64,000 nt of DNA from the NCBI RefSeq assembly GCF_022539505.1, contig NC_061511.1, positions 30,700,620 through 30,764,619 of the forward strand, given 5' to 3'. The translations under genes and the position numbers were made by a program. The notes beneath the pieces were generated by a model that was not told the origin of the DNA, searched no databases, and worked only from the letters and a program-made list of their open reading frames with translations. Shown in pieces: positions 58,091 to 64,000 of this stretch. The stretch's first letter is position 1, and every line of letters starts with the position of its first letter. The DNA is from Lolium rigidum. Taxonomy: Eukaryota; Streptophyta; Magnoliopsida; Poales; Poaceae.

Positions 58091-58859
58091 TCTTGGATTT
58101 TGTATAAAACTATACTCATATGTTATACTCGTTATACAAAAAAAAATTGTGGAGAAAGTTTATCTTGCGACAAGCATTATTTTCAGCACATAATTTTATC
58201 TTTTTTACACACGTCACATGATAAGTCGGTTGTTTATGAAATGACTTTGTGAGCACGTAGCACGTGAAGATGTACGTGTAAATTTTTGGTTTTCATTTTT
58301 TTGAAATTTAAAATGTTTATAAGATGCATTTTAAAATATAGGGAGCATATGCACCCATGTTCCAAAACACCGCTCCCAGATTAGCTAGCTACATACTCGC
58401 GAGGTACGTGCTATCTTTTTTCAGGCTAGATTCAACGAGGTTGCTCGGCCGGAGGCGCCGTACGCGAGCGGACGCGGAGACGCACATACGCGCAGTTGTA
58501 CTTACGTCGGGAGGAGTGCACGGGACCTGCGGGACCTGCTCTCGCGAAAGCGTCGACGTGCTGCCACGCGTCGAGCGGTCAGCACACCCCGCGTTCCGAA
58601 CGGGCCTTCCCAGAGGTCTCCCTTTTTTTAGCGATACCCCCAACTACTCACTGGTGGATCTAACCCAATTTGCTAAGCTAGGGAAAATCCTAAGTTAGAT
58701 TGGGCCTTTTTTCATTTTTTTCTTCTATTATATAATAATTTGATTTGATATCTAGGCTGGACCAAATCTTAGGATGGGCCTGCTTCATCCTTTACACCCA
58801 CCGCTAGGCCACTGCAAATAATACCACGAATTACCAGTAAAAAAAATGAATAAATCACT
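58091..58859. other. Upstream region of the right-edge gene
   Basis: There is no gene. A TATATAATAA stretch near 58730 could be a core promoter, but its distance to the likely leader (after 58860) is larger than usual, so I do not call it. Confidence 0.35.
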
Positions 58860-59135
58860 ACACTTTGGGAAATGTTATACCAGGCGAAAATTAGGGAGAG
58901 AAATTCCCCCGAGAAAGTCAGAAAACCCAGCAATTAACGGGAGGAGACGGAGGGAGATAGGAGTCGTCGCAGCGAGAGGCAAAGGTGGTAGATGTGATGT
59001 GAGCCACCCTCGCCAACTTCTCCTACCAACTTCTTTTCCTCCCCCTCGTCTCGTGGGACGCCGCTGCCGCCTTCGTCTCGGCCCCGCGCGCTTTCTCCTG
59101 CCGCCGCAGCCGCCGCCGGCCGGCTGAAACCTCCG
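58860..59135 (+). other. 5' untranslated exon of right-edge gene (start approximate)
   Basis: The sequence is GC-rich and pyrimidine-rich (CCTCCCCCTCGTCTCG, CCGCCGCAGCCGCCGCC). It ends at CTCCG followed by the donor GTACGT at 59136, then a long AT-rich intron with CTGATTGGTTTGTAG-like signals. The ATG frame in it stops before the donor, so the exon is most likely untranslated. This layout (GC-rich leader exon, long first intron, ATG in exon 2) is common in grass housekeeping genes. Confidence 0.55.
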
Positions 59136-60399
59136 GTACGTACGCGCCGTCCTTGCCAATCTCTATTGCACGTACCGCCCCATGGATTCTGGCCGCCGCC
59201 CGCCGCCAGCCAGTGTCCCCTTGCGATTCTTTACTTATCGGCCGTGTTTATAGGACTGGCCCGCGTTTTTTTTTCTTTCCCCTGAACTCCGCGCTCGTTC
59301 TTGGTTAATTGTGGCGATACTTCCCAATCGCTCTACAGTTCTATCTTGTCTGCTCCGGCGGGTTTGGATTGGAAGGTGGCGGTGGTTGGCGATGCGTCTG
59401 GTGACTTGTGAAAAAATCTTGTGTTCCTGAGTCCCTGACTCCCGCGGTGTTCCTTGGATTATCCTCTGATTGGTTTGTAGGGGTGTGGTTGGGCGAGGCC
59501 TCTCGCCAGCTGCTGCCGTATATCTTTTTTTTTTTTTGAAGTAAGCTGCTGCCGTATATCTGTTTGCGATTGGTTGATTGATTTATGATGGTTCGTTTCT
59601 CCGTTGGGTTTCATTGTTGTAATCGGAAATCGTGGCATTGATTGATATAATGACAATTATGACCGAAAAATTGGTTTTTGATGAGTAGGTGTCGGTTCTG
59701 TAGTTCTTGGCTTGAAGGCAGAGTCTGTAATTATCTTACTCATCCATTGCAGGCTAAGTTGATGTGTTGATTGTTTTTGTACACGTCAACCATTAGAAAT
59801 TCCTGGGATATCAGATCAAAAAAAAATTGTAGGCCCTAGATAGAATCAAGTGTGTGCTTGGTCAGTTCTGGTAACTGGTTGGAGAGTACACCAGCTTACT
59901 CTGTTTCTACTTTTAGGGGCAATTCAGTGCTGCCACATTCCCTCTGCTCTCAGAATGAGCCTCCACGTGATGGAATCATGGGAGAAAATGCAGTGCGGAT
60001 GGATAAAAAACTGGTCTTTCCGTAGCATTCTCATTTGTTTTTTCTCCTCTCATGTTTGTATTTTTTTTTCCGTGCTTGGCATTGTTTCAGAATGCCCCAA
60101 TGGAAGTTGTTGGCCTTGCAACAGTGAACACTAGACTGGATGTGTAAGGAGCGGCGGTGTTTGCTAAGGGCCTTAAGATAACTCCTAGGAGTTTCTTGTT
60201 ATGCTTGCTATGCCAATATACTACTATGATTGGGTTCTATAGGTTCTTTTTTAATCTTTCAGTAGCTTATGATACTATGAAATGAGTGTGATCGTCCACA
60301 TACATTTGATTGAGGTGACTAAACGGTCTTTTAGCATGCTTACCGGATGCATGATAGAACTACACCGGGAGAGCTATTTTGGCACAGAACATTTTGATA

Positions 60400-60639
60400 C
60401 TCCCTCCATTCTTCTATGTAGGCCGTACTAGTTTTTACCCACACAAAGTTATGATCAAGAATTACTTTGCAATATGTAGTTTTTATGACATGAATCGCTT
60501 TTACTCGATTCGTTCTCGAAAGCGCTTACTGATTATTGTGTTTTTTTTATTATATAAACCATACATAAGTAGAGTAATTCTTGGCCGAAGCCTTGTCTTT
60601 TGAAAATCCAATATGCCCTACATACAGGAACTGAGGGAG
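60400..60639. mobile_element. Stowaway MITE in intron 1
   Basis: CTCCCTCCATTCTTCTATGT and its near-complement ACATACAGGAACTGAGGGAG form inverted ends. The element is 240 bp and flanked by TA on both sides (60398-60399 and 60640-60641). Confidence 0.9.
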
Positions 60640-61366
60640 TACTCTGTTTGTGGGCCTTATGGCTATTTTTCGGTCTGATTGGAGTCACTTGATTGTTTTC
60701 TTTTCCGAGTTAAGCCTTTTGAAGGACCTGAATCTTGCTCAATGGTGTTATATCCTACCTCATTTAACATGTTTTCATTAGTTATGGAGTTTTTACATGG
60801 TCCCTGCCCCTTAAAACACAATTTAAGCAGAACAAAAGTATTACAGTTGTGGTTTATGGTCAGCAACATACACCATATTATGCTAGAACTGCCCTCTTAT
60901 GTCCATTTTTATTGAAAGAACCATTTGAATGAAAATAAGGATAAAGGTTATATACTAGGATTTATCGTATGGATTATTCTTGCTTGTTCTTGTAGAAATG
61001 AGTACTAGTTTGGAATGATATTTTTTACATGACGTCTATGAAGTTATTGAACAAATATTCAGTAATCATCAGGTTGCTTCTTTGAACAACATGGGTGATA
61101 TTACCTTATGACAAAAAAATAGTTATGATCATTAAAACAGTATAGCAAAATGCTGGCACTGTTGGTATACTGTGAAGCACATTAGTAATGGATGGCCTAC
61201 TCCAAACTGTAGAAGCCCTTGATTACTGTACTGCATGCATTTGTTTTCACGAAGTCTTCATTTTTTTTTAACTCGGTAATGTTTTCCTTACCAATTATGT
61301 ACTGGTACTTTAATTTGTCTAGTATATTCTCATATTGGTGACCCTATTACAGGTGGCAGTTCAGGT

Positions 61367-63888
61367 ATGGTTAGCTTGAGGAGACGTCGACTTTTGTGCC
61401 TTTGTTCTGGTAAGACAGTCATTTAGTAACTTAAAACAGCTTGTGGATATGTTACAAAGAATTGTTCAAATAATTGATGTTGTGAAAATGTGTAAATGTT
61501 CTCATTCCTTTGTATATCGAGCTGCAAAACCACATCTTCCAGATATCCTATGTGTACAGTTCCATATTTTTAAAAATGTAATAGTATGCATCCTGTAGCT
61601 CATAAATGTATTTTATCTTTTTAGATGAAGAGGTTTGACAAGATCTGATTTGCTCCCCCTTTTTTTTGTACGCAAGTACTCGTGTCAAACTTTCATTCAA
61701 AAAAAAAATTGTAACTCAAAACATACATGTGCTAGGTTGTTCCATAGCCCACATGTTACTAGGATTGGATAGATCTATAAACAATGAAAGAGGATGTGTG
61801 AATAGTTAACAGCCATAGAGTGGCTGGAGGTTGTCAGTTTTTCATGAGCCTGAAATTCGTTACGAATTAAATGCTTCCGGTACAAGATTTGTGGTCACGA
61901 ACAATTTTCACAGGAACTGCTAGTATCGACCTGATGGAACCCTAATTGGTGGTGGCATGGCACACAGTATTTTATGTTCCATGTTGACCTATGCTGGGAA
62001 TCAAACTAGATTAAACATTTCACTGTCAATGGGTATGATTATTGTACACTCTATTTCTGGAACTGATCATGGAAATTGACAAGGCAAAGCCCACCATTCT
62101 CTTAGTTCCCTGAAGACCTAGCAAAGTCTTCCTTTGGGTTCAAGAATCAATTTTCTTTGAGTAAATTACACTGTGACCCTTCTGTTTGTGTTAACGTAGC
62201 AGCTGGAATTTCATAAGCGAAAACACCACATTCGACCATCTAAATTTGCACAAATTGAATCTGATAATCCAGTTTTAGCAGTGATGTCCATTGTATCAGA
62301 TGGGGGCTCACCCTGAGTCCCCGAGAGTGATCTAGGAATGGTAAGATACCATTGAGGATGCCACATTGGCTGTGAATATATTTGGGCGTATCCTAGCTGG
62401 CGTATTTATTGAAATTTGGTGCATCTCCAACCTGGTTAATTTGTAAAAATTTGTTGCAACTCTGAGTTGGCTTATTTGTCTATGGGTGGAGCAAGGCTTC
62501 ACTTTTCAGAAGGGTGTATCTGTCCTAGCCTGATAGGGCATAAGGAAGAGGCTGATCATCCCGCCTTTCAACGCCTTTCAATTGGCTGTCTGCATATACC
62601 CTCCCAGGTCACATCAGACCCACCTGGGAAAAAACCTATCTCATGCATTGGACAAATAGGCTCACACATGCCCAACAGAAATCTGCATCCAACGTGGTGT
62701 CCTGCATGGCAACACACCGTCGTCACTTCCCTGTCATAGTAGGTCTAACCTTTCAGAACAAACATGAACTATTATACCTGGTGCAGAGTGGTCACTCGGC
62801 AAATAGAGAGTGAACATTCGTGGAACAGAACCAGAGTTATGCAAAAACTACTCATGGAAGTATACATAGAAATAAGGGAAAATTTGCTACAGGACACCGT
62901 TATTTTCTAGCATTTGCTGAAACACACCGTCCGATTATGTCTTTGCCACGTACCATTATAATTTTGTGACACATTTGCCAGAACACACCACCAGCCTAAA
63001 AACGGAAAGTTTTGTACTTTTTCTTGTGATGACTGGTTTTGAAGACAAAGTGCAAAGCTTTCCCTTTTTAGCCAGGTGGTGTGTTCTGGCAAATGTGCCA
63101 CATAATTGTAATGGTACCTGGCAAAGACACAATCGAGCGGTGTGTTTCAGCAAACGCCAAAAAATAACGGTGTCCTGTGGCAAATTTTCCCTAGAAATAA
63201 ACCCTTGTAATTTCAGCTGTGCTATGTAGTTAGTGATGGAAGCTACTGGACTTTTATGTTAATTGTTGGTTTGACTAATTATCAAAATGCTGCTCAAATA
63301 CTGTTAGAAAAGGAGATATTCTCGGAACATGTTGTTCATCTCACGTGTGCGTTCCCATATTTAGGACCCAGGTGGGACAATATCTATTAGTATTATTTCA
63401 GATCATTTACACAAAAAGACATCTTTATAGAACAGTGAACTTTGTATGTTTGTTATCATTTGAACAGTTACATCAGCTTTGCTTTTGTTTCAGGCAAAAG
63501 TTCATTGCCAGTTGATCTTCTTAGGCCTGTCGATAATGAAAAACATGCAGACGTTGCACACCCAAATGGGAACCTTTTCAGTGTGCACCCGTTGCCCTTG
63601 GTAAGTTTATCAATTTCCTGTTGTAAATTTGATGGAAGGCTGTAGCGCCATGTTTAGTAATAGCTTCATGCCTGCCTTCTGTATACATAAGAAATCCTGA
63701 TGTTTTCTGTTAGTTATTCTTCTGAGGAACCGCTTTGTGTTTCCAATGACGTTTAAAGCTTGTTAGTTGGAAAGACAGTTTTGCTGATAAAAGAAGCTTT
63801 TTGTTGCAGACCAGGATTTCTGATGTACCTGCAGAATCCTCAAATGGTTCCGACTCTTTGAAGGAAGAGAAAAACCAATACTATCCAG
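61367..63888 (+). CDS. Unidentified gene, N-terminal exons (partial)
   Basis: Three exons join in one frame with canonical borders. Exon 2 codes from ATG 61367 to 61409 (acceptor CTATTACAG, donor GTAAGA). Exon 3 is 63494-63600 (acceptor TTTGTTTCAG, donor GTAAGT). Exon 4 is 63810-63888 (acceptor TTTGTTGCAG, donor GTTTCT). The product starts MVSLRRRRLLCLCSG, basic and then Cys-containing. It continues through a Leu/Pro-rich part (LLRPVDNEKHADV, FSVHPLPLTRISDV) and a hydrophilic part (SSNGSDSLKEEKNQYYP). After 76 codons it runs off the window. I do not recognise the family; there is no signal peptide or membrane segment in the visible part. Consistent splice signals and phase make a real gene likely. 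Confidence 0.7.
62876..63191. mobile_element. Mutator-type foldback MITE in intron 2
   Basis: Arms of about 120 bp are inverted copies: GGGAAAATTTGCTACAGGAC at the left and the complement of GGGAAAATTTGCCACAGGAC at the right. The element is 316 bp, with a perfect 9-bp duplication TAGAAATAA (62867-62875 and 63192-63200). A 9-bp duplication with long arms indicates the Mutator superfamily. An intronic transcript would fold into a long hairpin. Confidence 0.9.
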
Positions 63889-64000
63889 GTTTCTTACGTA
63901 GTAATTTTTTTTCCTTTATACATATAGAGTGCATGTTATTGTTGTAGTTTTATAGTCTTATCTTCATCCTTGAACATCACAATCGCTCTACAGCTTATCA

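Noticed and set aside
57668..58252. 194-codon Cys-rich plus-strand ORF
   Set aside because: It is generated by the minisatellite; other frames over the same repeat are also open, and codons follow the repeat unit.
58846..59127. 93-codon plus ORF in the leader of the right-edge gene
   Set aside because: It stops just before the splice donor at 59136 and has an Arg/Pro-rich, non-conserved look. It is treated as untranslated leader.
62907..63229. Overlapping ORFs on both strands around 63 kb
   Set aside because: They are mirror products of the long inverted repeat of the foldback MITE.

Overview
This window looks like a repeat-rich intergenic stretch of a grass nuclear genome. The set of transposons (CACTA, Stowaway, Tourist/Harbinger, Helitron, Gypsy LTRs primed by tRNA-Asp, Copia, LINEs) and the specific Gypsy LTR opening TGATACGTCTCCAACGTATC point to a Pooideae grass. 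Triticeae or Poeae is an inference; the sequence does not fix the species. Two runs of exactly 100 N (2149-2248 and 38559-38658) are assembly gaps. I see no operons, CRISPR arrays, tRNA or rRNA genes.

Only two loci look like host genes. One is a single-exon F-box protein gene on the + strand (39866-41002, 378 aa, intact). The other is the 5' part of a multi-exon gene on the + strand that runs off the right edge: a leader exon ending at 59135, then coding exons 61367-61409, 63494-63600 and 63810-63888, all in one frame. I do not recognise the product of the second gene.

Layout: 1-2100 is a decayed CACTA transposon coding region (- strand). 2249-5367 is a complete Gypsy LTR with its primer-binding site, abutting a second, truncated LTR of the same family. 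5728-6424 is a LINE fragment. From about 6.6 to 31.5 kb, one non-coding unit occurs three times in tandem (I, II, III), and each copy is split by a different transposon. Copy I is split by a 7.8 kb Helitron (7279-15099). Copy II is split by a CACTA-like element that contains a LINE, which in turn contains a 4.26 kb solo LTR. Copy III is bounded by a 6.3 kb Copia element (31515-37858) with two 937 bp LTRs. An inverted relative of the Copia LTR follows the second gap, then the F-box gene. A second Helitron of the same family occupies 42266-49985. 50-57 kb holds a broken Harbinger ORF1, a Tourist MITE and a CACTA-like element with a Gypsy LTR inside. A minisatellite lies at 57585-58090. The right-edge gene carries a Stowaway MITE in its first intron and a Mutator-type foldback MITE in its second.

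The most informative results are structural. Two Helitrons share both termini (5' TCTAAAGGTATAAT, 3' hairpin then CTAG), and each sits exactly between A and T. The insertion site of the first can be read directly, because the paralogous unit II still carries the empty site. Several nested insertions are proven by exact target-site duplications: GAGGT, ATATGAGGCTTT, CTATAAACAT, TAGAAATAA, TAA and TA. I found no evidence for an undescribed enzymatic or defence system. The Helitron family with gene-like cargo and the triplicated non-coding unit are the best leads.
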